Shown piece after piece: positions 52,043-61,100 of a stretch of DNA of 64,000 nt. A program made the position numbers and the translations under genes. The DNA comes from CAUZIB01 sp963663925. Its GTDB lineage: Bacteria; Acidobacteriota; Vicinamibacteria; Vicinamibacterales; UBA8438. The stretch covers positions 4,588,001 through 4,652,000 of the forward strand of contig OZ250139.1 of assembly GCA_965237405.1 (NCBI GenBank), given 5' to 3'. The notes under the pieces were generated by a model. It saw only the letters and a list, made by a program, of their open reading frames with translations. It made no database searches and was not told the origin of the DNA. Each line of letters opens with the position of its first letter. Position 1 is the first letter of the stretch.

Positions 52043-54328
52043 CTAGTTCCTCAGCGTCTTTCCGGTCCTCAGGGTATAGGCCATCCGTTCCTGCGTTTTG
52101 GGTTCACCGCACAGGCTCAAGAAGGCCTCGCGCTCGAGGTCGAGCAGGTGTTGCTCGGACACCGTTGTCTGGTGGGGGAGTTCACCGCCAGACAAAATCC
52201 CGGCGAGCTTGCGACCGATCACGGCATCATGATCACTGATACGTCCGGCTCGCCACGCGATGTGCACGCCGAGTTCCAAGGCGGCGCGAAGATCGTTGCC
52301 ACCGACCACGATGCTCGCTGGCGCCTGAGGCGGCTGGTAGTTTCCGCGTACCAGATCGAGCGCAATTGTCTTCGCGTCGGACAAGAGGCGCTCTCGGTTA
52401 ATACTGATGCCGTCGACGTCGCGAAGCAGTCCCAGGCGTTGGGCGTCCCGGCCGCTCGTCGACACTTTGGCAAACCCGATGAGCTCAAAAGCTCGTTTGA
52501 CGAACGGGAGCGCATCTTCGATCATGGCGGGTTGCTCGGTAATACAACGGGCGAGCAGCTCTTTGGTTCCGCCGCCGGCGGGGACCAGCCCAACACCGAC
52601 TTCCACCTGTCCCATGTAGGTTTCGGCCGCCGCCTGCACTCGGTCACCATGGAGCGCGATCTCACAGCCGCCGCCCAGGGTAAGTCCACCCGGTGCGACG
52701 ATCACCGGTACAGACGCGTATCGCAACCCGATGACAGCCTTTTGGAACGAACGCACCATGAAGTCGATCTCTTCCCAGTTTTCCTCCTGGGCTTCCAGTA
52801 GCACCAGCATCAGGTTGGCACCGGCGGAAAACGCGGTCGCTTCGTTCCCAACGATCAGTGCTTCGAAATGCTGCTCAGCCTCCGCGACGCCGGCCTTGAG
52901 CATCTCGATCGTATCGCCACCAATCGTGTTCATCTTGGAGTGGAACTCCACAGCTAGCACGCCATCACCGATGTCGACCAGGCTCGCACCGGTATTGTGG
53001 CGGACAATTGCGCCGGCGGTCCTGGCCTGCGTCAGGATCTGTAGCCCTGGTTCCGCGGGGAGAAGGCTTCCATCTCGAAAGCGCCGGTCTCGGGCCTTCA
53101 TTTGGAGAATTAGAGGAGGTGTGTCAGGAGCGGCACAGGTCTCAAGGACGGTGTCGACGCCGATTGCATCCCAGATCTCGAATGGTCCGATTTCCCATCC
53201 GAATCCCCAACGCATGGCTCGGTCAACGTCATCGATGGAATTCGCAATGTCGGGAGCGACTTCTGCGGCGTAAAGCAGCGTCTGCCCGAGCGTCGCGCGC
53301 AGAAACGTGCCAACCCGATCCTTACCGAGAAACAGGGTGCGTAGTCGGTTCGGAAGGTCGTTGACAGCCTGTGCGGCATCCAGCGCAGGTAGATGCGGTG
53401 ATTCACGTTCGCGATACTTCATCTGCTTCGGGTTGAGAGTCAGGATCTGACTTCCCTCGGGCCCGCGGGTTCTCTTGTAGAAGCCTTGGCCCGCCTTTTC
53501 ACCGGTCCACCCGCGCTCGACCAGTGAGTCGACGAGCGGTGGGAGCGTGAATGCGGAACGTTCGTCTGGCGAGTCGAGTCGGTCAACAAGATTGCGCGCC
53601 ACGTGGGCGAGAACGTCAATCCCCGCGATATCAATGGTCCGAAAGGTGGCACTTTTTGGTCGTCCAATAGCGGGACCGGTGATCGCATCGACCTCCTCGA
53701 TCGTGAAGCTACCATCCGCCAAGAGCTGTAGCACGCGCATCACGCCGTGGATGCCGATCCGGTTGGCGATGAAGTTCGGCGTGTCCTTGGCGATGACGAC
53801 ACCCTTGCCGAGCGTCTGAGCACCGAACTGGCGGATGCGCTCGACGACGGCCGGATCTGTTCTCGGCGTTGGGATAATTTCGAGCAGCTGCAGATACCGC
53901 GGTGGATTAAAGAAATGCGTTCCGAGCCAGTGGCGTTGGAACGCTTCCCCTCGTCCCTGGGCGATGTCGGCGATTGGGATGCCGGAAGTGTTGGAGCTCA
54001 CGATCGTCGATGCAGCCCTAACCTCTTCGATTCTGGCTATAAGCTCCTGTTTGATGTCGAGACGCTCGACCACGGCCTCGATGATCCAATCGAACTCGCT
54101 GAGGCTGAAGAGGTCGGCGTCGAATCCGCCAATCGAAATGAGCTGTGATGCATTTGGCGTGAAGAAGGGGTCGGGCTTGAGTTCCTGCACCGCGCGGAGT
54201 CCTTTTGCGGCAATCGTTTCGTTGAGATCTAGCAGCAAGACCCTGAGCCCGGCATTGGCGAGGTGGGCGGCGATCTGCGCGCCCATCGTTCCCGCACCAA
54301 GCACGGCTACAGAATGGATGCGTCTCAT
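52043..54328 (-). CDS. fadB: 3-hydroxyacyl-CoA dehydrogenase/enoyl-CoA hydratase (FadB/FadN type)
   Basis: 761 residues. The N-terminal NAD-binding domain starts SVAVLGAGTMGAQIAAHLAN, with a catalytic segment WLGTHFFNPPRYLQLLEIIP. A second helical 3HCDH domain follows. The C-terminal crotonase domain shows IVGNEATAFSAGANLMLVLL and PGGLTLGGGCEIALHGDRVQ. The order (dehydrogenase first, hydratase last) is that of Bacillus FadN rather than E. coli FadB. The TetR gene ends 4 nt inside its start. Confidence 0.9.
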   Translation of the reverse strand: MRRIHSVAVLGAGTMGAQIAAHLANAGLRVLLLDLNETIAAKGLRAVQELKPDPFFTPNASQLISIGGFDADLFSLSEFDWIIEAVVERLDIKQELIARIEEVRAASTIVSSNTSGIPIADIAQGRGEAFQRHWLGTHFFNPPRYLQLLEIIPTPRTDPAVVERIRQFGAQTLGKGVVIAKDTPNFIANRIGIHGVMRVLQLLADGSFTIEEVDAITGPAIGRPKSATFRTIDIAGIDVLAHVARNLVDRLDSPDERSAFTLPPLVDSLVERGWTGEKAGQGFYKRTRGPEGSQILTLNPKQMKYRERESPHLPALDAAQAVNDLPNRLRTLFLGKDRVGTFLRATLGQTLLYAAEVAPDIANSIDDVDRAMRWGFGWEIGPFEIWDAIGVDTVLETCAAPDTPPLILQMKARDRRFRDGSLLPAEPGLQILTQARTAGAIVRHNTGASLVDIGDGVLAVEFHSKMNTIGGDTIEMLKAGVAEAEQHFEALIVGNEATAFSAGANLMLVLLEAQEENWEEIDFMVRSFQKAVIGLRYASVPVIVAPGGLTLGGGCEIALHGDRVQAAAETYMGQVEVGVGLVPAGGGTKELLARCITEQPAMIEDALPFVKRAFELIGFAKVSTSGRDAQRLGLLRDVDGISINRERLLSDAKTIALDLVRGNYQPPQAPASIVVGGNDLRAALELGVHIAWRAGRISDHDAVIGRKLAGILSGGELPHQTTVSEQHLLDLEREAFLSLCGEPKTQERMAYTLRTGKTLRN

Positions 54329-54951
54329 GTGTTGGCCTTTAACCCGTTGACGAAGAGGTCAACGACGACATCGGATTCCGCCGACAGGTCGTATCGCCGT
54401 TTGCTGAGAATCCAGTTCGTGGCCATTTCATCCAGCGCTCCGAATAACGCCTTAGCCGCGATCGTCGGATTGACGTTCGTTCTGAACGATCCGGCTGTCT
54501 GCGCGTTTGCGATTGCGTCACGCAGTAGCCCCAGGTACGTTCGAAGCTGTGACGCCGAGTAACGCTCCATAAACTTGGTGGACTGGCGGAGCTCCACTTG
54601 AAAGACCACCGCAAGGTCGCGGTCTCGTCCTAGGCGATCGAGGTGAAGGTGCGCCAGGGCCTTCAGTTGTGCTATCGGGTCGGACAGTTTCTCTAGTACC
54701 TCCTGGCTCTCGACCAGCGCTTCGTTCATCGTTCGTTCGAAGATCGATGTCAGTAGCTCATCCTTACTCCGAAAATAGAGGTACACAGTTCCGGCTGCGA
54801 CACCGGCGGCCCGCGCGATGTCCGCCACCTGCGAGTTGAAATACCCCTTCTGTGCGAACATGTGGGTCGAGGCACGGAGAATGGCCTGTCGCTTGTCCAC
54901 GGCCCCGTCGTTTCGGGCGACAGGCTCTCGGGTGGTTGGTACAATAGTCAT
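54325..54951 (-). CDS. TetR-family regulator of fatty-acid degradation (FadR-like)
   Basis: 208 residues. The helix-turn-helix region is VADIARAAGVAAGTVYLYFR with SKDELLTSIFERTMNEALVE, as in Bacillus-type FadR and related regulators. It is the first gene of the beta-oxidation cluster and overlaps fadB by 4 nt. Its promoter contains an operator-like palindrome (54959-54982) abutting TATAAT. Acyl-CoA probably releases it; this is inferred from family behaviour. Confidence 0.82.
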   Translation of the reverse strand: MTIVPTTREPVARNDGAVDKRQAILRASTHMFAQKGYFNSQVADIARAAGVAAGTVYLYFRSKDELLTSIFERTMNEALVESQEVLEKLSDPIAQLKALAHLHLDRLGRDRDLAVVFQVELRQSTKFMERYSASQLRTYLGLLRDAIANAQTAGSFRTNVNPTIAAKALFGALDEMATNWILSKRRYDLSAESDVVVDLFVNGLKANT

Positions 54952-54958
54952 AATGACT

Positions 54959-54982
54959 TAATGAATGAATGTTCATTCATTA
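54959..54982. promoter_or_regulatory. FadR-like operator palindrome before the tetR-fadB operon
   Basis: Perfect 10-bp arms TAATGAATGA and TCATTCATTA flank a 4-bp centre ATGT. The central 18 bp on the minus strand, TGAATGAACATTCATTCA, agree with the Bacillus FadR consensus TGAATGAMTANTCATTCA at all but one defined position. A minus-strand TATAAT (54979-54984) overlaps its edge, so binding would block transcription. Confidence 0.75.
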
Positions 54983-55051
54983 TATCGTTGGATTACTGAG
55001 GTGAGTTAAGGGAGAGAAGGTATTCGAGATCCAGAAGGCGACTTGTTGCGC

Positions 55052-56029
55052 TCAGGGGAGCACAACCAGTGTAGCCTTTGCCTGGGCACCTTCCTCGGAG
55101 GCTGGGTCCAATTCCACGACTTCTCGGAAGTGCTGCTTGGCGAGCTCCATGTCGCCCTTGTTTAGTGCTACGAGTGCCAGCTTAAACCGGGGTTTCACCC
55201 AGCTCGGATCTGCGCTAGAGGCCTTTTCATACCACCCCTGAGCACGGTCGATGTCACCGCTCGCAAATGCCAACTCGCCGAGGTTGTAGAAGTCCTCGCG
55301 TGAGGCAGAGAGCCCTGTGGAGAGTCCCGTGTTGCTAGCAAACGCGGCTTCCACGTTGCCCATGGCGAGTCGCGTCGTAGCGATCTCGGCTTGAATGTCT
55401 TTGTTCTCGGGGTCGGACTCGAGTAGTGTCTGATATGCGACTAGAGCCTCTTCGTGCTTCCCTAGTGCCCTGTGCGCGCTGCCGATCAGCCGGTAGAGGT
55501 CGGTCATCTGTGGTAGAACCTCGAGGAGCGTTCCATACCCGGCTATAGCGGTGCGGTAGTCTCCCGAGTTAAAGGCCGCATCGGCTGCTTCTAGGTTCGC
55601 TGTCAGCTGAATCGCGTCGAGCCCTTCCAGCGCTCCGGCACCCAACAATTGTTCGAGAACCGTCAGTACCTTATATAAGTCGACCTCGATCGGTTCGAAG
55701 GTCCCCTGAATTGTGATATCTAGGACTACAGGTTGATAGCCTTCCTTGGTCAGCGTTACGTTGTGTGGTCCCAAAGCGAATCCGAGCATCGAAAACCGAC
55801 CGTCAGCGCCGGTTTGAATCTCAACGGGGGGTCGCTCCCGCACATCTGCGCGGACGCTTGTATTTGCCTGCTGGGCTACCACGGTCACGTCAGCGATCGG
55901 TTCACCGGTATCCGCGTTTCGCACCCGGCCCCTCACCCTTCCCGGACCCTGAGCGTACGCATCAGCGGTAGTGAGCGCCGTGAGCAACGCCAATACGGAC
56001 AGTAGACGAAACAGTCTAGAAAGTTTCAT
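55052..56029 (-). CDS. Secreted carboxypeptidase-regulatory-like/TPR protein
   Basis: 325 residues from ATG 56029 (GGAG at good distance). The signal peptide is FRLLSVLALLTALTTADAYA. A regulatory-like beta-sandwich follows (GRVRGRVRNADTGEPIADVT, GADGRFSMLGFALGPHNVTL), then several TPR repeats (YRLIGSAHRALGKHEEALVA, ASSADPSWVKPRFKLALVAL). It probably serves as a periplasmic scaffold. The neighbour is a related shorter protein. Confidence 0.8.
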   Translation of the reverse strand: MKLSRLFRLLSVLALLTALTTADAYAQGPGRVRGRVRNADTGEPIADVTVVAQQANTSVRADVRERPPVEIQTGADGRFSMLGFALGPHNVTLTKEGYQPVVLDITIQGTFEPIEVDLYKVLTVLEQLLGAGALEGLDAIQLTANLEAADAAFNSGDYRTAIAGYGTLLEVLPQMTDLYRLIGSAHRALGKHEEALVAYQTLLESDPENKDIQAEIATTRLAMGNVEAAFASNTGLSTGLSASREDFYNLGELAFASGDIDRAQGWYEKASSADPSWVKPRFKLALVALNKGDMELAKQHFREVVELDPASEEGAQAKATLVVLP

Positions 56030-56121
56030 CGCCAACTCCTCAGTCACGTCACGCCTAATCGATACGATGGCTCATAGCCGGACAGTACGGGTGCCTTGCC
56101 CACCCGGGGGCATCAAGCGAA

Positions 56122-56769
56122 TCAGCGAGGGGTCGCTAACGAGTCGAGTTCCTGAATGGCCGCGGTTGCTTCAGTCGCTGCCCGCGACTCACGTGGCACC
56201 GCGTCGTATGCCACTCGGGCGCTCTCGTAATCCTTCTTCTCTCGGTAGGCGTGACCGATCTGCAGGTTGAGGGTTTTCAGAGCGGGTATCCGCTCCAGGG
56301 TCAATCGGTATGCTGCGATCGCTCCATCGTAGTCACCTCGGTCGAAGAGCTTATGAGCTGCATCGATCTCAGCCTGAATGTCATCGGCGCGGAAGCCCGC
56401 CAAACGGCCCGTGGGCGGGGCTGGGGGATGGAGCGGATCGGCTTCCATCGTGAGATCCACTATGTTGACCCGGCTAATCCGGACGGTACCCAACTTTTGG
56501 ACTGATTCGTAACCCGGCTTATCGGCAACGAAAACAAACTGTCCGCCCTGAATAACGATCAATTCAAAGCGCCCAAGTTCATCGGTTTCAAGCGTGTTCG
56601 ATTGTATCCACTGACCGCTCGCTACAGTAATCGTGGCTCTGGCAATCGGCTGGCCATACGTGTCACTCACGACGCCGCGTATGATGGTGGCCTGTGCGAA
56701 CGTGCTTGTCGTGACGAACAGACAAGCGCTGAAGAAGACAACGGTTCGAATAGGGCTACGTGTTAACAC
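56122..56769 (-). CDS. Secreted regulatory-like/TPR protein, short
   Basis: 215 residues with a signal peptide (TVVFFSACLFVTTSTFAQ). A regulatory-like domain shows RGVVSDTYGQPIARATITVA and ETDELGRFELIVIQGGQFVF; one or two TPR units are near the end (DRGDYDGAIAAYRLTLERIP, LQIGHAYREKKDYESARVAY). The start is GTG 56769 with GAGAGG upstream. It appears to be a shorter paralogue of the adjacent gene. Confidence 0.78.
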   Translation of the reverse strand: MLTRSPIRTVVFFSACLFVTTSTFAQATIIRGVVSDTYGQPIARATITVASGQWIQSNTLETDELGRFELIVIQGGQFVFVADKPGYESVQKLGTVRISRVNIVDLTMEADPLHPPAPPTGRLAGFRADDIQAEIDAAHKLFDRGDYDGAIAAYRLTLERIPALKTLNLQIGHAYREKKDYESARVAYDAVPRESRAATEATAAIQELDSLATPR

Positions 56770-56840
56770 GACAAACCTCTCAAGCCGGTCACGCTACGAC
56801 TCAGCTGTCTCTAAGGCGCACAGTATAATTCAGTTGTCTC

Positions 56841-57261
56841 ATGCGCTCCAACTCAGGGGCCCCTTACCAGCGATCGCTCCTTTGTATTTACCTGTTATTC
56901 GTGCCCGGGCTTGCTGCGCTCGCGCTTGGCCAGGTTCGGAGCGGTTTCGATCAGGGTCGGCTGGAGAGGATTGATCCGATCGTTGAGCAGGCGGTCGACG
57001 ATGGACTCTTGCCCGGCGCGGTCATCTTGGTGTGGCATCAGGGCCAAACTGTGTACCACAGGTCGTTCGGACATCGCGCGCTCATTCCCGGACCTCGGAT
57101 CGATCGAGGAATCGAATATTTCTGTAGGCTGGGGTACTGATGCTCCCTTCGAGCGCGTCGGCGCGCCATGGGTAAACGCCATCGAGCTAGCTCAGACCTT
57201 GAACGCGCGCCAGCTGGGCGGCGTTCGATTCTACCCGGTCGAGTTCACTCCGGCGAGTAAT
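56841..57261 (+). pseudogene. Beta-lactamase/NamZ fusion, broken, 5' part
   Basis: It starts with a signal peptide and a class C-like serine hydrolase opening (RLERIDPIVEQAVDDGLLPG, AVILVWHQGQTVYHRSFGHR). After about 57100 it changes to a DUF1343/NamZ segment in another frame: SNISVGWGTDAPFERVGAPW and GVRFYPVEFTPASN. Most of the hydrolase domain and the beginning of NamZ are missing. The IS256-family element interrupts the end. Intact NamZ removes terminal MurNAc from peptidoglycan fragments. Confidence 0.7.
57253..57261. repeat. Target-site duplication GCGAGTAAT (left copy)
   Basis: The nine bases are repeated at 58657-58665 after the element. IS256-family elements make 8-9 bp duplications. 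Confidence 0.8.
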
Positions 57262-58656
57262 GAGTTATAACCAAGAGTTGTGTATGACGGTCTAGAGAAA
57301 GGCGGCGTACCTTGGGTGTGAAATCGCAACACCCCAATCGCCCTGGCAGGGGCAAAGGAGTACGCCACCATGACTCAGAGTAGCGACAACGTCGTCGAGT
57401 TTCCATCGGAATCATCCGGGGATGTGCTGACGGAGATCCTCCGCAAGGGAGCGCGGAACCTGTTGGCCGGTGCGATCGAACAGGAAGTGACGGACTACTT
57501 GCGCGAACGAGCGGACCTGCGAGACGAGGCGGAGCGGCAGCTTGTGGTTCGCAACGGGTATCTCCCGGAACGGCGAGTCCAGACGGGGCTGGGCGACGTC
57601 CCCGTCAAGAAACCGCGGGTTCGCGATCGACGGCCCGCGGACGCGCAAGAGGTGTTCGACTCGTCCATCTTGCCACGGTATCTGAGGCGGACCAAGTCGA
57701 TGGAGGAGCTGTTGCCGTGGCTGTACCTCAAAGGCATCAGCACGAACGACTTCAGCGCCGCTCTCGCGGCGCTGCTCGGCCCCGACGCCCAGGGACTCTC
57801 CGCCACGACGATTACGCGACTGAAGACGGCCTGGGAGCAGGAGTATCGGGACTGGTCGACACGGTCCCTGGCGGGCCAGCGATACGCCTATGTCTGGGCT
57901 GACGGTGTGTATTTCAACGTCCGGCTCGAGGACGCGGCGAACGCGCGGCAATGCATCCTGGTCTTGATGGGGGCGACCCCGGAAGGCCGGAAGGAGCTGA
58001 TCGCGGTGAGCGATGGGTATCGCGAGAGCGAGCAGTCCTGGCGCGAGCTGCTGTTGAGCGTCCGAGCCCGGGGACTGGAACTGGCGCCCAGGCTCGCGGT
58101 CGGCGATGGCGGGCTCGGCTTCTGGGCGGCCCTGCGCCAGGTGTACTCCTCCGCCCGCGAGCAGCGCTGTTGGGTTCACAAGACCGCGAACGTGCTCAAC
58201 AAAATGCCGCGGTCGATCCAGCCCAAGGCCAAGTCGATGCTCCACGAGATCTGGATGGCGGCGACCAAGGTCGACGCGGAGCAGGCCTTCGCTTTGTTCC
58301 TCGAGACGTTCAGCCGCAAGTATCCCGGCGCCACGACGTGCCTAGAGAAAGACCGGGACGTGTTGCTAACCTTCTATGACTTCCCCGCGGACCACTGGAC
58401 ACACATCCGGACCACGAACCCGATCGAATCGACCTTCGCCACCGTCCGTTTGCGTACGCGGAAAACGAAGGGGGCGGGCAGTCGACTCGCGTCCTTGACC
58501 ATGGTGTTCAAGCTGGCGGTTACCGCACAAAAACGGTGGAGAGCATTAAACGGAGCGCAGCTGATCGCAGACGTCGTTCGAGGAGTTCATTTCGTCGACG
58601 GCGTTCAGAAAGAGGCCGCCTGATCGGACCTCATACACAAAATTTGACAATAGCTC
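57262..58656 (+). mobile_element. IS256-family insertion sequence (1395 bp)
   Basis: Inverted ends (57262-57287 and 58631-58656) agree at 19 of 26 positions, with the shared inner part TTGTGTATGA. The direct repeat GCGAGTAAT borders it. When the element and one repeat are removed, the flanks form one open frame, FTPASNRYAGERCGGVHL, in a NamZ domain. The insertion is therefore precise. Confidence 0.92.
57370..58623 (+). CDS. IS256-family (mutator-type) transposase
   Basis: 417 residues. The DDE positions are suggested by YAYVWADGVYFNVRLEDAA (first Asp), ELAPRLAVGDGGLGFWAALR (second Asp) and HIRTTNPIESTFATVRLRTR (Glu). The conserved QRCWVHKTANVLNKMPRSIQ and KPRVRDRRP segments are family markers. 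The frame is complete, with GGGGCAAAGGAG before the ATG. Confidence 0.94.
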   Translation: MTQSSDNVVEFPSESSGDVLTEILRKGARNLLAGAIEQEVTDYLRERADLRDEAERQLVVRNGYLPERRVQTGLGDVPVKKPRVRDRRPADAQEVFDSSILPRYLRRTKSMEELLPWLYLKGISTNDFSAALAALLGPDAQGLSATTITRLKTAWEQEYRDWSTRSLAGQRYAYVWADGVYFNVRLEDAANARQCILVLMGATPEGRKELIAVSDGYRESEQSWRELLLSVRARGLELAPRLAVGDGGLGFWAALRQVYSSAREQRCWVHKTANVLNKMPRSIQPKAKSMLHEIWMAATKVDAEQAFALFLETFSRKYPGATTCLEKDRDVLLTFYDFPADHWTHIRTTNPIESTFATVRLRTRKTKGAGSRLASLTMVFKLAVTAQKRWRALNGAQLIADVVRGVHFVDGVQKEAA

Positions 58657-58941
58657 GCGAGTAATCGCTACGCGGGCGAGCGGTGTGGCGGGGTTCACCT
58701 CATCGTCACCAACCGGCGTAGGCTCCGCCCGGTTCGAGTCGGACTCGAAGTCGCAGCCGCGCTCCATCGTTTATATCCAGAGCGTTTTGATCTCGATGCG
58801 ATTGCTCGACTGCTGGGGTCAAGAAATGCAGTCGATCAACTCAAAGAGACGACGACGGCGGCGGATATTGCCGACGGTTGGTCGGATGGTGAACATGCCT
58901 GGCAAGACCGAGTCGCCCCGCATTTACTGTATAAGCGCTGA
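58657..58941 (+). pseudogene. NamZ (DUF1343) domain, 3' part
   Basis: The frame after the element reads ERCGGVHLIVTNRRRLRPVR, VGLEVAAALHRLYPERFDLD and AIARLLGSRNAVDQL, and ends PHLLYKR-stop. It is the C-terminal part of the NamZ domain begun at 57100-57261. The reading frame across the removed element is continuous. Confidence 0.78.
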
Positions 58942-58970
58942 GCGTCCTTACGTGATGTCCGAGGCGCGGT

Positions 58971-59387
58971 TTACGCCCGATACAGCATTACGTAGACCAC
59001 CATTCCCGTGATCGACACGTAGAGCCAGAGCGGAAGCGTCCAGCGAGCGATGTTCCGGTGACGGTCGAAGCGCTCCTGGAGGGCACGGACCAGAGTCACG
59101 ATGGCTAGTGGCAGAATCAATACGGCCAGGACAATGTGGCTGATAAGTATGGTGAAGTAAAGAGTCCGTATGGCACCTTCGCCCGTGAACGGAACTGACC
59201 CTACGTTGGCGTGATAGATGACGTAGGAGACCAGAAACAAGGTGGAGGATCCAAAGGCGCCGAGCATGCATAGGCGGTGCGATTGGACGCGTCCCTGACG
59301 GATGAACAAGTAGCCGGCCATGAGCAATATTGCCGAAAGGCTATTGAGGCTGGCGTTGACCGTCGCAAGGTCGGCAATCTCGATCAT
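58971..59387 (-). CDS. DUF420 membrane protein
   Basis: 138 residues with four hydrophobic segments. Family marks are LNSLSAILLMAGYLFIRQGR, VQSHRLCMLGAFGSSTLFLV, and the His-containing SYVIYHANVG with ILISHIVLAVLILPLAIVTL. DUF420 genes usually occur with cytochrome oxidase and heme A genes; here they follow ctaA, ctaB and an ABC transporter. Its ATG overlaps the permease stop by 4 nt. Confidence 0.82.
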   Translation of the reverse strand: MIEIADLATVNASLNSLSAILLMAGYLFIRQGRVQSHRLCMLGAFGSSTLFLVSYVIYHANVGSVPFTGEGAIRTLYFTILISHIVLAVLILPLAIVTLVRALQERFDRHRNIARWTLPLWLYVSITGMVVYVMLYRA

Positions 59388-60154
59388 CTCGGACTGCGCG
59401 CGTACACGACCCAGGTGGCGCCTCCCAGTGTCATTAATCCAAATACCGTAATGAACGACAAGGGACCGATGACGCTCATGATTCCGGACGGACCGGAGTC
59501 TGTAAGGATGGTCCTAATGGCCGAGACACCGTAGGTCATGGGGTTCACCGACATCACGAATTGTACCCAACCGGCCGAACCCGACGATGGAAATACCGCG
59601 CCAGACAGAAACCACATTGGGAACAGTACGAGGTTCATGATCGCGTGAAACCCCTGGGTGGAATCGAGCAGCCACGCGAGTGCGAATCCAAGTCCGGTTA
59701 GGGCAAAAGCGAAGACTGCGAGAACGAGTACCAGAAGTGGTAATGCCGCAACCGGTATTGGGGTATTAGCCAGCGGCGCGAGCAAGAGAAACACGGCAGC
59801 TTGCAGCAGGGCGAGCGTGGTTCCGCCAAGCACCTTTCCGAGAACGATCGCGAGTCGTGGTGCTGGAGCCACCAACACGCCTTGGAGAAACCCTTCGTGC
59901 CGATCTTCGATGACCGAGATCGTCGAAAAGATTGCTGTGAACAGCAGAATAAGCGCCAACGTGCCCGGGTAAAAATATTCGAGATACCCGCCCGCTGGAA
60001 CTCCCAACGTTCCGACGGTGAACGATCTTCCCACTCCAGACCCTAGGAGGATCCAGAAAACGACCGGGGTTCCTAGCGCACCAGCAATGCGAGAACGTTG
60101 CCTCAGAAAACGAACAATGTCACGTCGCCAGAGAGCGTAGGTTGCTAGTAGCAC
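59384..60154 (-). CDS. ABC-2 type transporter permease
   Basis: 256 residues, six membrane segments. It starts with RDIVRFLRQRSRIAGALGTP and has FSTISVIEDRHEGFLQGVLV, VAPAPRLAIVLGKVLGGTTL and PMWFLSGAVFPSSGSAGWVQ, which are ABC-2 permease patterns. It forms a transporter with the ATPase encoded 20 nt upstream. The position inside a heme A/oxidase cluster suggests a link to oxidase biogenesis, which is inference. Confidence 0.85.
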   Translation of the reverse strand: MLLATYALWRRDIVRFLRQRSRIAGALGTPVVFWILLGSGVGRSFTVGTLGVPAGGYLEYFYPGTLALILLFTAIFSTISVIEDRHEGFLQGVLVAPAPRLAIVLGKVLGGTTLALLQAAVFLLLAPLANTPIPVAALPLLVLVLAVFAFALTGLGFALAWLLDSTQGFHAIMNLVLFPMWFLSGAVFPSSGSAGWVQFVMSVNPMTYGVSAIRTILTDSGPSGIMSVIGPLSFITVFGLMTLGGATWVVYARSPR

Positions 60155-60173
60155 AGACTTTTATGGTAGTTCA

Positions 60174-61100
60174 CTAGTTCCACCGGTGCCCGGTGTAGTG
60201 GAGGAAGACATCTTCCAGCGTTGGTTTCCCGAAGTTGACACTATCAATTCGGTCATCGAACGCGTCGACGAGCTCGGAGATAAACGCGCGCCCTTCATTT
60301 CGCTCGATTCTTACGCGACCATCCACGATATCTACCGGCTGATCGAAGCGCGTACGGATGTCTCGAGCTAGCGTCTCGACGTCTCGGGCTGTCACGAGGA
60401 TCACGTCACCGCCAACTTCGGCTACCAGTTCCCGCGGTGTGCCGCGAGCCACCATTTGCCCCTCATGGAGAACAGCGACGGTGTCAGAATCCGCGGCTTC
60501 GTTCATCAGGTGGGTTGTCAGTAATACCGTTGTGCCAAGGCTGTCGCGAAGGCGCTGAAGGTGTTTCCAGAGCTCCCGCCGTGCTCCTGGGTCCAGACCA
60601 GTACTGGGCTCGTCGAGAATCAGCAATCGTGGTTGAGGGAGGAGGGCTTTCGCGATTTCTACCCGCCGGCGCAGTCCGCCCGAGAGAGTTCCAACGAGAT
60701 CGCCTGCTCGACCATCTAACGTTACGAGGCCCAAGGTAGCACGAATCCTGGATATGAGCTGCGTGCCACGAAGGCCGTAGAGCTGCCCGTGGGTCCGTAG
60801 GTTCTCAGTCACTGTCAGTCGCTCATCCAACGCGGGCGACTGAAAGACGACGCCTATTGATCGGCGCGCGGCATTCGCTTCACGCACTACATCGTGCCCG
60901 AAGACGCTCACATGGCCGCGGTTGGTCGGCAGGAGCGTGGTAACGATCTGAAAGAGGGTCGTCTTCCCACTGCCGTTCGGTCCGAGCAGTGCCGTGATGG
61001 TTGCCGGCTCGATCGAGAAACTGATGTCACACAGCGCTCTGCGGTCACCGTAGTAGTGATTGAGACCGGTGATTGCCAAACCACGCTGCTCAGAAGACAC
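60174..61100 (-). CDS. ABC transporter ATP-binding protein
   Basis: 308 residues. Walker A is LLGPNGSGKTTLFQIVTTLL, the signature is LSGGLRRRVEIAKALLPQPR and Walker B is LLILDEPSTGLDPGARRELW, followed by the switch His in VLLTTHLMNEAADSDTVAVL. A C-terminal extension of about 60 residues follows. It overlaps the end of ctaB by 11 nt and energises the ABC-2 permease next to it. Confidence 0.9.
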   Translation of the reverse strand: MSSEQRGLAITGLNHYYGDRRALCDISFSIEPATITALLGPNGSGKTTLFQIVTTLLPTNRGHVSVFGHDVVREANAARRSIGVVFQSPALDERLTVTENLRTHGQLYGLRGTQLISRIRATLGLVTLDGRAGDLVGTLSGGLRRRVEIAKALLPQPRLLILDEPSTGLDPGARRELWKHLQRLRDSLGTTVLLTTHLMNEAADSDTVAVLHEGQMVARGTPRELVAEVGGDVILVTARDVETLARDIRTRFDQPVDIVDGRVRIERNEGRAFISELVDAFDDRIDSVNFGKPTLEDVFLHYTGHRWN

